Shown here: piece by piece, positions 1-5,160 of the stretch
Position numbering within the stretch: the stretch's first letter is position 1
Layout of the letters: every line of letters starts with the position of its first letter
Assembly (NCBI GenBank): GCA_019247235.1
Contig: JAFAPG010000704.1
Span: 1 to 5,280 of the forward strand
DNA length: 5,280 nucleotides
Origin: Acidobacteriota bacterium
GTDB taxonomy: Bacteria > Acidobacteriota > Terriglobia > Terriglobales > Acidobacteriaceae
Reading direction: 5' to 3'
Notes under the pieces: model-generated
What the model was told of the DNA's origin: nothing
Database searches by the model: none
The model's input: the letters and a program-made list of their open reading frames with translations, nothing else
Position numbers and translations under genes: made by a program

Positions 1-13
1 TAGGCTCGCCCGA

Positions 14-43
14 GTCATTGCGAGCCGGAAGGCGACGTAGCAG
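14..43. repeat. REP-like repeat fragment
   Basis: The stretch begins GTCATTGCGAGCCGG and continues with GGCGACGTAGC. This resembles the widespread dispersed bacterial repeat of the type GTCATTGCGAGC...GCGAAGCAATC, here imperfect and perhaps only one arm. The assignment rests on recall of that repeat type and only one clear copy is visible, so it is tentative. It lies upstream of the membrane-protein gene and ends about 70 bp before its start. Confidence 0.35.
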
Positions 44-115
44 CTTACAGCCAGAGGTTTTTGCTCTCGTTACGACAGGCTTGACGGTTGCTTGAGTTGA
101 AACGGAGGAAGAGAA

Positions 116-553
116 ATGAACAAGGTCGTTGCCAGAAGGACCGACCAGCCGCGAACGATCGGTCAAAGCATCATCGCGTTGTCCGCTGGGTTCGTTGTAG
201 CTGTCGTGCTCTCTCTCGGGACTGATTTTAGTTTGCACGCAGTGGGCTTCTGGCCGGCACTGGCTCAACCAATGGCAGCACCTCTACTACTGATCGCGAC
301 GATATATCGAACGATCTACCAAATCATCAGTGCCTACGTCGTCGCGCGACTCGCTCCATATCGACCGCTGCAACACGCATTGATCGGGGGTGCCATTGGA
401 CTGGCGCTGAGCATCGCTGGTGGAATCGCGACCTGGAACCGAGCGCTAGGCCCCCACTGGTATTCAGTGGCGCTCCTTTTCGTGGCGCTACCCTCGGCGT
501 GGGTCGGCGGAAAACTCCGCCTCACACAGTTGGGGAGACAAACGGCGGCCTGA
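116..553 (+). CDS. Small four-helix integral membrane protein, unknown function
   Basis: This is a 145-residue protein with four hydrophobic segments, at roughly residues 15-36, 53-78, 86-106 and 113-133. The N-terminus (MNKVVARRTDQPR) is basic and there is no cleavable signal peptide. Polar residues inside or beside the helices (D37, H41, Y64, R65, Y68) and a W-N-x-x-x-G-P-H-W-Y stretch at 107-116 look like conserved family positions, but I cannot name a family. The start is well supported: GGAGGAAG ends about 4 nt before ATG 116. It probably sits in the inner membrane. The DUF1801 gene follows after 35 nt on the same strand, so the two may be co-transcribed. That neighbour does not suggest a role for it. 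Confidence 0.75.
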   Translation: MNKVVARRTDQPRTIGQSIIALSAGFVVAVVLSLGTDFSLHAVGFWPALAQPMAAPLLLIATIYRTIYQIISAYVVARLAPYRPLQHALIGGAIGLALSIAGGIATWNRALGPHWYSVALLFVALPSAWVGGKLRLTQLGRQTAA

Positions 554-588
554 ACGTCAAGATTTTAATTGCAAGCGAGGGGGCCCGA

Positions 589-1017
589 ATGAAAGTACGA
601 GAAAGCATGACGAAGCCGTCCGAGCCGGACAAGGTGGATGCTTACATGAAGAAGCTGAAGCATCCCCTCGCAGGGATCGCCCAGGCCCTGCGAGAGATCA
701 TCCTGAAAACCGATCCGGAGATCGGCGAAGAGATCAAATGGAACGCCCCGGCATTTTTCTACACAGGCGAACTGCCGCTGTTCAATCCGAAGGAATACAA
801 ACGCCACATCGTTGTATTCAACTTCTACAAGCAGGATTGCCTTCGGCTCGTGTTCCCAAGCGGAGCCAGAGTGAAGGATAAATCCAGCTTGCTTGAGGGA
901 GAATACTCCGACGGGCGCAGATTGGCCCTGTTTCGCGACATGAGAGAGGTCGAATCGCGAAAGGCGACATTGCAGCGACTCGTTAAACAATGGCTCGCCA
1001 CCTTGGACAAGGGCTAG
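589..1017 (+). CDS. DUF1801 (YdhG-like) domain protein
   Basis: From ATG 589 the protein has 142 residues, a normal size for a single-domain DUF1801 protein. The family hallmark is visible: an N-terminal helix with KLKHPLAGIAQALREII (residues 22-38), then EEIKWNAPAFFY (47-58), a strand reading HIVVFNFYKQDCLRLVF (73-89), and a C-terminal helix (about 117-138). DUF1801 is a small cytoplasmic alpha/beta domain related to the YdhG/iron-chaperone frataxin-like fold; its biochemical role is not settled. The frame stays open upstream to 499, but ATG 589 is chosen because GAGGGGG (577-583) gives a ribosome site at good spacing and because 499-588 overlaps the preceding gene. ATG 607 is a weaker alternative. 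There are no membrane segments. Confidence 0.85.
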   Translation: MKVRESMTKPSEPDKVDAYMKKLKHPLAGIAQALREIILKTDPEIGEEIKWNAPAFFYTGELPLFNPKEYKRHIVVFNFYKQDCLRLVFPSGARVKDKSSLLEGEYSDGRRLALFRDMREVESRKATLQRLVKQWLATLDKG

Positions 1018-1054
1018 CCCAAACGGGTTGCAGGTTAACACGCTCACACGGCCC

Positions 1055-1098
1055 ATTGCTTCGGTTTGCTTCGGCGCGATTCACGGATGACGAGCAAT
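1055..1098. repeat. Degenerate inverted/direct repeat in the 1018-1293 non-coding stretch
   Basis: ATTGCT (1055-1060) and AGCAAT (1093-1098) form the ends of a small inverted repeat. Inside it TTGCTTCGG occurs twice, at 1056-1064 and 1066-1074. The mix of ATTGCTTCG, CGCG and ATGACGAGCAAT recalls a degraded copy of the REP-like type suggested at position 14. The remaining sequence from 1100 to 1245 shows no gene or RNA that I can recognise. Confidence 0.25.
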
Positions 1099-1245
1099 CC
1101 AGAAATTGGGCGGTACCAGCATGATGGCTGAAACCGACTGACTGTCGCACAGCCACACTCGCTCGGGTCACGGGCTTTTCCGCTGTTCTGTGCGCAGCTT
1201 GTGTGCCTGGTCCAGGCAAAGCAGGGCCGACGACAAATCGACAAC

Positions 1246-1274
1246 TTGGCTCAGAGAGGCAGTGCTAGGATAAA
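1246..1274 (+). promoter_or_regulatory. Candidate sigma70-type promoter for the DUF433 gene
   Basis: TTGGCT (1246-1251) and GATAAA (1269-1274) are separated by 17 bp and each matches 4 of 6 consensus bases. Transcription would begin about 1281, just before the GAAGGA ribosome site (1281-1286) and ATG 1294. That would leave a very short leader. This is pattern matching only. Confidence 0.3.
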
Positions 1275-1293
1275 CTGGCAGAAGGAATCAGTT

Positions 1294-1554
1294 ATGGGTG
1301 ATGGCGACGATCCTGCAAATTACCAAGGACGTATTATTCGTGACCCTAATACCTGCGGAGGGGAGCCCGTCTTCAAGGGAACTAGGGTCACGCTTCGCAC
1401 GGTGCTTGCTAGTCTTGCGACCGGCGATACACCTGAGGCGATCTTGGCTGATTTTCCCAGCCTCACCCTCGATGACGTCCGAGCCGCAATTGCATTTGCG
1501 GCCGCGTCGGCCGAGGAGGATTTACCCACGCCAGCTGTTCCTCGCATTCAATGA
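1294..1554 (+). CDS. DUF433 domain protein, VapB-like antitoxin type
   Basis: From ATG 1294 this encodes 86 residues. Residues 13-31 carry the DUF433 signature (R-I-I-R-D-P-x-x-C-G-G-E-P-V-F-K-G-T-R). It is followed by TVLASLATGDTPEAILADFPSLTLDDV (36-62), the helical core that forms a small helix-turn-helix, and an alanine-rich final helix. In many genomes DUF433 proteins are encoded directly upstream of DUF5615 PIN-like toxins and are thought to act as the antitoxin and probably as operon repressor. The start is supported by GAAGGA 7 nt upstream; the open frame back to 1201 has no comparable site. The stop (TGA 1552-1554) overlaps the ATG of the downstream toxin remnant, the typical coupled arrangement. 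The toxin is broken, so this antitoxin appears orphaned. It could also act as a regulator in its own right. Confidence 0.85.
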   Translation: MGDGDDPANYQGRIIRDPNTCGGEPVFKGTRVTLRTVLASLATGDTPEAILADFPSLTLDDVRAAIAFAAASAEEDLPTPAVPRIQ

Positions 1555-1740
1555 AAGTGAAGGTCGATGAGAATCTTCCTCTGTCGCGCTAAGAAGTAGC
1601 CCGGCCAGTTGATTCTTGATCACCGAACGCACCAGCTGAGTCTCTTCTGAAGGAGAGACGTGGAATGCCCGGAGCTCGCCTTCACGCGTTTGAACACTGC
1701 TCGACGGACGATCAATTTCGAGTCAGATTTGAATTTTCCG
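1551..1740 (+). pseudogene. Broken DUF5615 (PIN-like) toxin gene
   Basis: ATG 1551 overlaps the DUF433 stop and starts MKVKVDENLPLSR, the typical N-terminus of DUF5615 toxins, where the Asp of DENLP is an acidic active-site residue. The frame ends at TAA 1590-1592 after 13 codons. Reading past it gives EVARPVDS and another stop; a single G-to-T change (GAA to TAA) would explain the first stop. Further on, in the +1 frame from about 1651, the sequence reads RDVECPELA and, at 1702-1737, RRTINFESDLNF. This resembles the family motif D-x-E-x-x-x-x-A...R-T-I-x-T-F-D-x-D-F. The gene therefore seems to have decayed through a nonsense change, at least one frameshift and probably small deletions, and the C-terminal part after the DxDF-like motif is lost. 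The N-terminal match is the strong part; the downstream remnant is inferred. Intact members are PIN-fold putative RNases of about 110-120 residues. Confidence 0.6.
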
Positions 1741-1757
1741 TTACCTGAGAACGGCGA

Positions 1758-2837
1758 TCAATTTGGCATGATGCCGCCGCCGCTTATTCGATAACGGGAA
1801 ATGTCCTCTGTGGTCAGGGCCAGATAAACCCGAGTGTCTTTCGGCAGTCGCTCGTACCCCCCAGTTTCGCTGTCGATCAGGAGTTGGCCATCGTAGTTGC
1901 CACAGCCCACGTTCAGAAGGAAATACCTGCCCCCTGGCAAGAACAGGCTATTGTAGAGAGCCGGGCAATAAAAAGGCCCTTTGATCCCCTCACCCCGCGT
2001 GAATGCCAAGTAACGTCTGTTTCCCAGTAGTAGCTTTTCCTGTGCGCTGGACTGTCCTAGTTCAAAGGTCGCTCCCGACGCGAACAGCTGGTTAAAGTCG
2101 CGAGCTGAGAATGAAAAGAAGGGCGATTCATCAGAACCAAATTCCTGCCTTGGGACCTCCCATACCCCTACGTCTCCGATGTCCTTGACAGTTTTACCGT
2201 CGAAGTATCTCAACCGCAGGTCTCCGGCACTCGTTGGAACAGAGAAATAAACGCCTGACCCTTTGCCAAGAAAGTACGTGTAGGCGGGGAAAGGCTTCAC
2301 AACCAGCTGTGAATTTCCGGATTCAAGATCGTACCGCCAGAGCTCTCCGTTATCGGAATACAGTTGCGATCCCTTCGACTCGTAGTATTGGTCTCTGATC
2401 AGGTACAGATGCTTTGAGTCTCTTGACCATTGGAATTCATCATCTCGAAAGAACGAACGCCGAATTGGTTTCGGGTTTTTGTAAATCGAGCTGACAGCCG
2501 CGACTTGGCGAATCCCGCTGCCATCTGCGTTGACAATCAGGAGTGTTCCGCCTGTCACGACAGCGATTTTGTCTCTGCTGGGCGAAACGAGGAAATTATC
2601 TATATGGCCGCGTGACAGAGTAGCCGCGTGTGGATCGATCTCGCTGGAATATTTGAGTTCGTCACCGACCGAAAAAAAGAATGCGTCAGCGGCTTCGGCC
2701 TGAAACTCCGTCGGATGGAAATTAACGATGTCGGACGGAGTGCCCCGTAAGGCGAACCAGAGCCACAGCCATGCGCCGAGGACCACCACGGCAAGGGCCG
2801 CGACAACGCCTATAAGCCATTTTCCCAATCTCGACAA
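1758..2837 (-). CDS. Membrane-anchored beta-propeller-like protein, unknown function
   Basis: This is a 359-residue protein with one N-terminal hydrophobic segment (about 7-29) after a basic MSRLGKW, best read as a signal anchor with the rest outside the cytoplasmic membrane. The body has repeated strand-rich units of the TolB/WD40-like type. Examples are FLVSPSRDKIAVV...LLIVNADGSG (82-108), FQWSRDSKHLYLI...ELWRYDLESGN (135-175), GVYFSV...LRYFDGKTVKDIG (195-221) and PGGRYFLLNV...LLIDSETGG (301-327). The S-x-D-x-x-x-L/I-x-x followed by D-x-x-S/T-G pattern is that of PD40-type propeller blades. No catalytic motif is visible. Two cysteines (C291, C311) could form a disulfide. The start is TTG 2837, since the frame upstream runs to a TGA without ATG or GTG; GAGGTG lies about 5 nt before it. 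The TTG at codon 4 is an alternative. It lies 54 nt downstream of the fic gene on the same strand and may be co-transcribed with it. Confidence 0.8.
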   Translation of the reverse strand: MSRLGKWLIGVVAALAVVVLGAWLWLWFALRGTPSDIVNFHPTEFQAEAADAFFFSVGDELKYSSEIDPHAATLSRGHIDNFLVSPSRDKIAVVTGGTLLIVNADGSGIRQVAAVSSIYKNPKPIRRSFFRDDEFQWSRDSKHLYLIRDQYYESKGSQLYSDNGELWRYDLESGNSQLVVKPFPAYTYFLGKGSGVYFSVPTSAGDLRLRYFDGKTVKDIGDVGVWEVPRQEFGSDESPFFSFSARDFNQLFASGATFELGQSSAQEKLLLGNRRYLAFTRGEGIKGPFYCPALYNSLFLPGGRYFLLNVGCGNYDGQLLIDSETGGYERLPKDTRVYLALTTEDISRYRISGGGIMPN

Positions 2838-2891
2838 GCGGCACCTCGAAAGCCAACCTATGAGTCTGCGTCAACCGGCCAAACCCAACAA

Positions 2892-3953
2892 CTACTTCAG
2901 CGTATATCGCGCACCGCGACCCTTGCCGACCTGCGCCAGGTAGCTATCGTTGGCCAGCTTTCGCAAATGCGCTTTGACCGTATTGCGGTTCGCCCCCGTG
3001 AGTTCCTCGATTTCCTTGACCGTGATTTCTCCTCGCGCCTTTGCGAGTTCCAGTATCTGACGTGAGAGCGCCGGTAGGGAGGAACGCAGAGCTTGTTCTT
3101 CCTTAACCTTCGCGGCGAGGTTGTTTTTCTGCTTGACCATCGTCCGAAGGAAAAACACAAGCCAGTATTCCCAATTCTGCTTTCCTTTCCGGATCGTCTG
3201 TTGCGTGCGACGCAGCGCGAGGTAGTAGTTGTCCTTGTTAGCCTCGATCACGCTCTCCATCGAGCTATAAGGAACATAGCCGTAACCAGCACGCAGCAGC
3301 ATCAGAGTCGTGAGAACGCGTGACAGCCTGCCGTTGCCGTCTTTGAACGGATGGATTGCCAGGAACACCACAATGAAAATCCCAATCAATATCAACGGAT
3401 GCTGGGTTTCTTCGCTGAGGGACGCATTCAACCAATTGACGAGTTCCTTCATCCAGCCTGGCGTCTCGAATGGCGTCGCCGTTTCGAACACAATGCCCAG
3501 ACTCTTGCCATCAGGACCAAAGGCTTCGACATGATTCGGAATCTTCTTATAGTGACCGCGATGCTCCTGATCCTTGCTGCTGTATTTGAGAAGAACGCCG
3601 TGAAGTTGCTTGATGTGGTTTTCGGTTATCGTTATAGACTCGAAACTCTCGAAAATCATATCCATCGCATCGGCATAGCCGGCGACTTCCTGCTCATCGC
3701 GGCTCGCAAACGATTTAGCCTTCACACCTGAGAGCAGCTTTTCTACTTCCCGGTCGCTGAGCCCTGCGCCTTCTATACGGGTTGAGGAACCAACGCTCTC
3801 GATTGTGGCGATCCGCCGCAGGGTGGTCAGCTTTTCAGGTGCAAGCGCTTCCATCACCTTCCAACGCCCCTTGAACTCATCGATGTCGGCGATAAGCTTG
3901 AGGATTTCAGGCGTGATCGTGATGGTCCTAATCTCGTGGGTGCGGATATCCAT
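2892..3953 (-). CDS. Fic family protein (class II, probable AMPylator) with C-terminal winged helix
   Basis: This is a full-length 353-residue protein. The Fic active-site motif is intact: HPFKDGNGR at residues 201-209, where the His is the catalytic base, the Asp binds the metal and the Gly/Asn/Arg residues bind the triphosphate. Such proteins usually transfer AMP from ATP to a hydroxyl side chain of a target protein. The inhibitory motif [S/T]xxxE[G/N] is present N-terminal to the Fic core as STRIEG (57-62), which makes this class II; E61 is expected to block productive ATP binding. An N-terminal Fic_N-type domain covers about 1-100 and the Fic core about 110-255. A helical linker follows, then a winged helix (about 295-353) with the recognition-helix stretch TGANRNTVKAHLRKL (319-333). 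The DNA-binding domain suggests autoregulation, and the start codon lies within a block of 10-bp repeats. The ribosome site is weak: only GGG, about 5 nt before the ATG. The target is unknown. Confidence 0.95.
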   Translation of the reverse strand: MDIRTHEIRTITITPEILKLIADIDEFKGRWKVMEALAPEKLTTLRRIATIESVGSSTRIEGAGLSDREVEKLLSGVKAKSFASRDEQEVAGYADAMDMIFESFESITITENHIKQLHGVLLKYSSKDQEHRGHYKKIPNHVEAFGPDGKSLGIVFETATPFETPGWMKELVNWLNASLSEETQHPLILIGIFIVVFLAIHPFKDGNGRLSRVLTTLMLLRAGYGYVPYSSMESVIEANKDNYYLALRRTQQTIRKGKQNWEYWLVFFLRTMVKQKNNLAAKVKEEQALRSSLPALSRQILELAKARGEITVKEIEELTGANRNTVKAHLRKLANDSYLAQVGKGRGARYTLK

Positions 3954-3982
3954 TTATACCCATTTATACCCATTTATACCCA
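3951..3982. repeat. 10-bp tandem repeat block A over the fic start codon
   Basis: CATTTATACC occurs three times head to tail without a mismatch (3951-3960, 3961-3970, 3971-3980) and is followed by CA. On the minus strand the unit is GGTATAAATG. The ATG of the last unit is the fic start codon (3953-3951). Each unit contains TATAAA, close to a -10 box, and the 10-bp period places the units on one face of the DNA helix. A cooperative protein-binding site, possibly for the Fic winged helix, is the likely meaning. Confidence 0.9.
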
Positions 3983-4000
3983 ATTGCAAGCCGAAGGCAA
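3973..4000 (-). promoter_or_regulatory. Candidate fic promoter overlapping repeat block A
   Basis: On the minus strand TTGCCT (4000-3995) is followed after 16 bp by TATAAA (3978-3973), giving 4/6 and 5/6 matches to -35 and -10. The -10 box is part of the tandem repeat. Transcription would begin near 3966 and leave a leader of only about 13 nt before the fic ATG. Using the next repeat's TATAAA would make the mRNA almost leaderless. A protein bound to the repeats would cover this promoter. Confidence 0.4.
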
Positions 4001-4008
4001 TGAATATC

Positions 4009-4033
4009 CATTTACACCCATTTATACCCATTT
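4009..4033. repeat. 10-bp repeat block B upstream of fic
   Basis: This is a second block of the same unit: CATTTACACC (4009-4018, one mismatch), CATTTATACC (4019-4028) and a partial CATTT (4029-4033). Both blocks are preceded on the plus strand by ATATC, at 3946 and 4004, so the two blocks look like copies of one element offset by 58 bp. Block B lies upstream of the candidate -35 box, a position fit for looping or cooperative repression. Confidence 0.8.
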
Positions 4034-4132
4034 CGGTTTGAAAGGACGCTGATCCCGATTTGGTCTGGATGACTAATTAGATAAGTCACTGATTTCTTAG
4101 GCAGAACCGCCCAAATTCGGAGTCATTGCAAC

Positions 4133-4180
4133 TTTGACTCTGGATCAGCATATCGGGGTTCGAATCCCTGGGGGCAGCCA
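4133..4180 (+). tRNA. Partial tRNA-Gln(CUG)-like 3' part, probable attachment-site remnant
   Basis: The sequence fits a tRNA from the anticodon arm to the 3' end. TTTGA (4133-4137) pairs, with one wobble and one mismatch, with TCAGC (4145-4149) around the loop CTCTGGA, giving anticodon CTG (4140-4142). A short variable region ATAT follows. Then comes a T-arm with stem CGGGG/CCCTG and loop TTCGAAT, and the end is GGGGCAGCCA with encoded CCA at 4178-4180. Terminal GCCA is usual for tRNA-Gln. Between the T-loop and GCCA the sequence is one base short, apparently a missing G in the G-run. Upstream of 4130 no matching D-arm or 5' acceptor strand (expected near TGCCCCC) is found. It is therefore probably not a functional tRNA but a 3' fragment, as left by integration of an island into a tRNA gene. 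Confidence 0.55.
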
Positions 4181-4277
4181 AATCAAACCAATCACTTATC
4201 CCCAGAATAAGCCCCCACGGAAGCACTTTTGAGAACTAGGGAAAAGGCTCGATTTGGCGCATAGCGGATCGAAGCGC

Positions 4278-4297
4278 ACGGCACACTTACGGCACAC
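4278..4297. repeat. 9-bp direct repeat ACGGCACAC, two copies
   Basis: ACGGCACAC occurs at 4278-4286 and again at 4289-4297, offset by 11 bp, about one helical turn. It lies about 100 bp from the tRNA 3' fragment. Spaced short direct repeats near an attachment site can be arm-type integrase sites, but no integrase gene is present in this window. I saw nothing else recognisable between 4181 and 4327. Confidence 0.35.
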
Positions 4298-4327
4298 CAT
4301 TTTGCCGCGCCATGAGCCGTGTGACAG

Positions 4328-4660
4328 ATGATTCCGGAACTGCGGAACGTGCAGCCTAGATGCCCAATCTTGCTGACGTTACGGACTTCACCCAAATGGC
4401 TACTACATTGGGGTGATGCTCTCTTCACTGTAATTATTGAATCCGATGGCGGGACCTTCATCTCGCGGTTCCGAGCCAGATCTGCGCGGGGTGCAGCCGA
4501 AAACTATGCCTCACATTTGGTCGGCATCAAGGGAATAAGCACGCCTGCAAATCGCAAACGCCTCGCCAGTTGTCTATCACGAGAACGCCCTGTTGCCATT
4601 CAAGGCGTTCGCAACGTTTGGTGCTGCTCTGCCTCGATCGGTAAGGAGCTCGCACGTTAA
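4328..4660 (+). CDS. Hypothetical protein, possibly with a late frameshift
   Basis: This ORF encodes 110 residues from ATG 4328, which directly follows an in-frame TGA (4322-4324). No good ribosome site is visible. The central part looks like real protein: ALFTVIIESDGGTFISRFRA (31-50) has the alternation of beta strands around a D-G-G-T turn, then an alpha-helical ARGAAENYASHL (54-65). The C-terminal part reads PVAIQGVRNVWCCSASIG (88-105). I do not recognise a family with certainty. The frame ends ELAR-stop, while the +1 frame just there reads HVNIVATV and then stops at 4677-4679. That continuation fits the strand pattern better, so a one-base frameshift near 4650 is possible. The true N-terminus may lie further in or may be lost. 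A GAACGCC/GGCGTTC inverted repeat (4583-4610) lies inside the ORF. Confidence 0.4.
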   Translation: MIPELRNVQPRCPILLTLRTSPKWLLHWGDALFTVIIESDGGTFISRFRARSARGAAENYASHLVGIKGISTPANRKRLASCLSRERPVAIQGVRNVWCCSASIGKELAR

Positions 4661-4712
4661 CATTGTGGCGACGGTCTAGAGTTTCGGATGGTAGGCTTCA
4701 CGATTGCTGGCC

Positions 4713-4903
4713 ATGCCTGTGGAGTTACCACAATTCACGTATCACCTAACCCCCTGGGTACCGGCAGCATTGTCGCATCGGAGAGAGTCTCCGACGTATG
4801 CGAACAGCTCCGGAAATTTATCTACAAAGGGCCTATCTACTGCGCAAGCGAACCGGAGGTGGTTTGTCCGTGGTGCATCGCTGACGGCTCTGCGCACACG
4901 AAA
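4713..4903 (+). pseudogene. Frameshifted and truncated cbrC (UPF0167) family gene
   Basis: ATG 4713 begins MPVELPQFTYH, the start expected of a CbrC-family protein. At about 4745 the reading must shift by one base (a C appears to be missing) to continue as PNPLGTGSIVASERV. It then runs KFIYKGPIYC and CPWCIADGSAHTK up to 4903. GTGSI, IYxGPxY and CPWCIADGSA are the strong family signatures. In E. coli the family includes CbrC, linked to colicin E2 tolerance; the cysteines probably bind zinc. The first Cys pair is damaged: V-S-D-V-C (TCC at 4790-4792) where C-x-x-C is expected. Homology stops at 4903, where antisense IS110 sequence begins. Only about 64 residues of a protein of roughly 170-220 remain, so it is non-functional. 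No clear ribosome site is seen. Confidence 0.7.
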
Positions 4904-5157
4904 GTTCGTTTTCACATAAGGCTTCACGAACTGGGGAGCCATCAGTTTCACGGAATAGCCCAGTTTCAGCAGTCGTCGTGCCCAGGCATGCGCACTTCCG
5001 CACGCTTCCATACCTACCAAGGAGTCCGTTGGGCGAAGAAATCCAGTACTTGACTCCGTCGTAGCTGCTTTCGCAACGCAACCTTACCTTTCTCATCCAC
5101 TCCGTGAACCTGAAATATGCTCTTTGCCAGATCCATACCGATCGTCGTAACCTTCAT
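4904..5157 (-). pseudogene. IS110-family transposase, N-terminal fragment with frameshift
   Basis: From ATG 5157 on the minus strand the frame reads MKVTTIGMDLAKSIFQVHG, VDEKGKVALRKQLRR and SQVLDFFAQRTPW, then TAG at 5016-5014. Shifting frame at about 5020-5022 (one base apparently missing) continues as LVGMEACGSAHAWARRLLKL and ends with LMAPQFVKPYVKTN at 4904. This is the DEDD RuvC-like N-terminal domain of IS110 transposases. D9 and the Glu of GMEA are the first two acidic residues. The following N-D-x-x-D-A motif and the whole Tnp20 C-terminal domain with its serine are absent. About 84 of roughly 340 residues remain. The sequence after KTN has no visible IS110 similarity and matches cbrC on the other strand instead. 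AAGGG lies upstream of the start. The gene is inactive. Confidence 0.9.
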
Positions 5158-5160
5158 TTT

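Noticed and set aside
565..1056. Minus-strand open frame of 163 codons
   Set aside because: It is antisense to the DUF1801 gene, which has clear family motifs on the plus strand.
1205..1217. GCCTGG-T-CCAGGC palindrome upstream of DUF433
   Set aside because: The spacer is a single base, so it cannot form a hairpin of that length, and no T-run follows. It could be an operator but there is no second copy.
1738..1754. CCGTT...AACGG hairpin between the converging toxin remnant and the propeller gene as a terminator
   Set aside because: The stem is only 5 bp and no T-run follows on either strand.
3351..3731. Plus-strand open frame of 126 codons
   Set aside because: It is antisense to the catalytic core of the well-supported Fic gene; a codon-bias shadow.
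3946..4033. CRISPR array
   Set aside because: The repeats are 10 bp and directly adjacent without spacers, and no cas genes are present.
3805..4041. Plus-strand open frame ending in Tyr/His/Pro-rich repeats
   Set aside because: The repetitive end is only the translation of the 10-bp DNA repeats, and the rest is antisense to fic.
4105..4180. A complete tRNA gene
   Set aside because: No acceptor or D-arm partner is found upstream of 4133 (4106-4112 gives only 4 of 7 acceptor pairs) and the 3' side is one base short.
4192..4461. Open frame of 89 codons on the minus strand beside the tRNA fragment
   Set aside because: It is rich in Ser, Arg and Cys without domain-like pattern, has no ribosome site and overlaps the more protein-like plus-strand ORF at 4328.
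4583..4610. GAACGCC/GGCGTTC inverted repeat as a terminator
   Set aside because: It lies inside an ORF with a 14-nt loop and no T-run.
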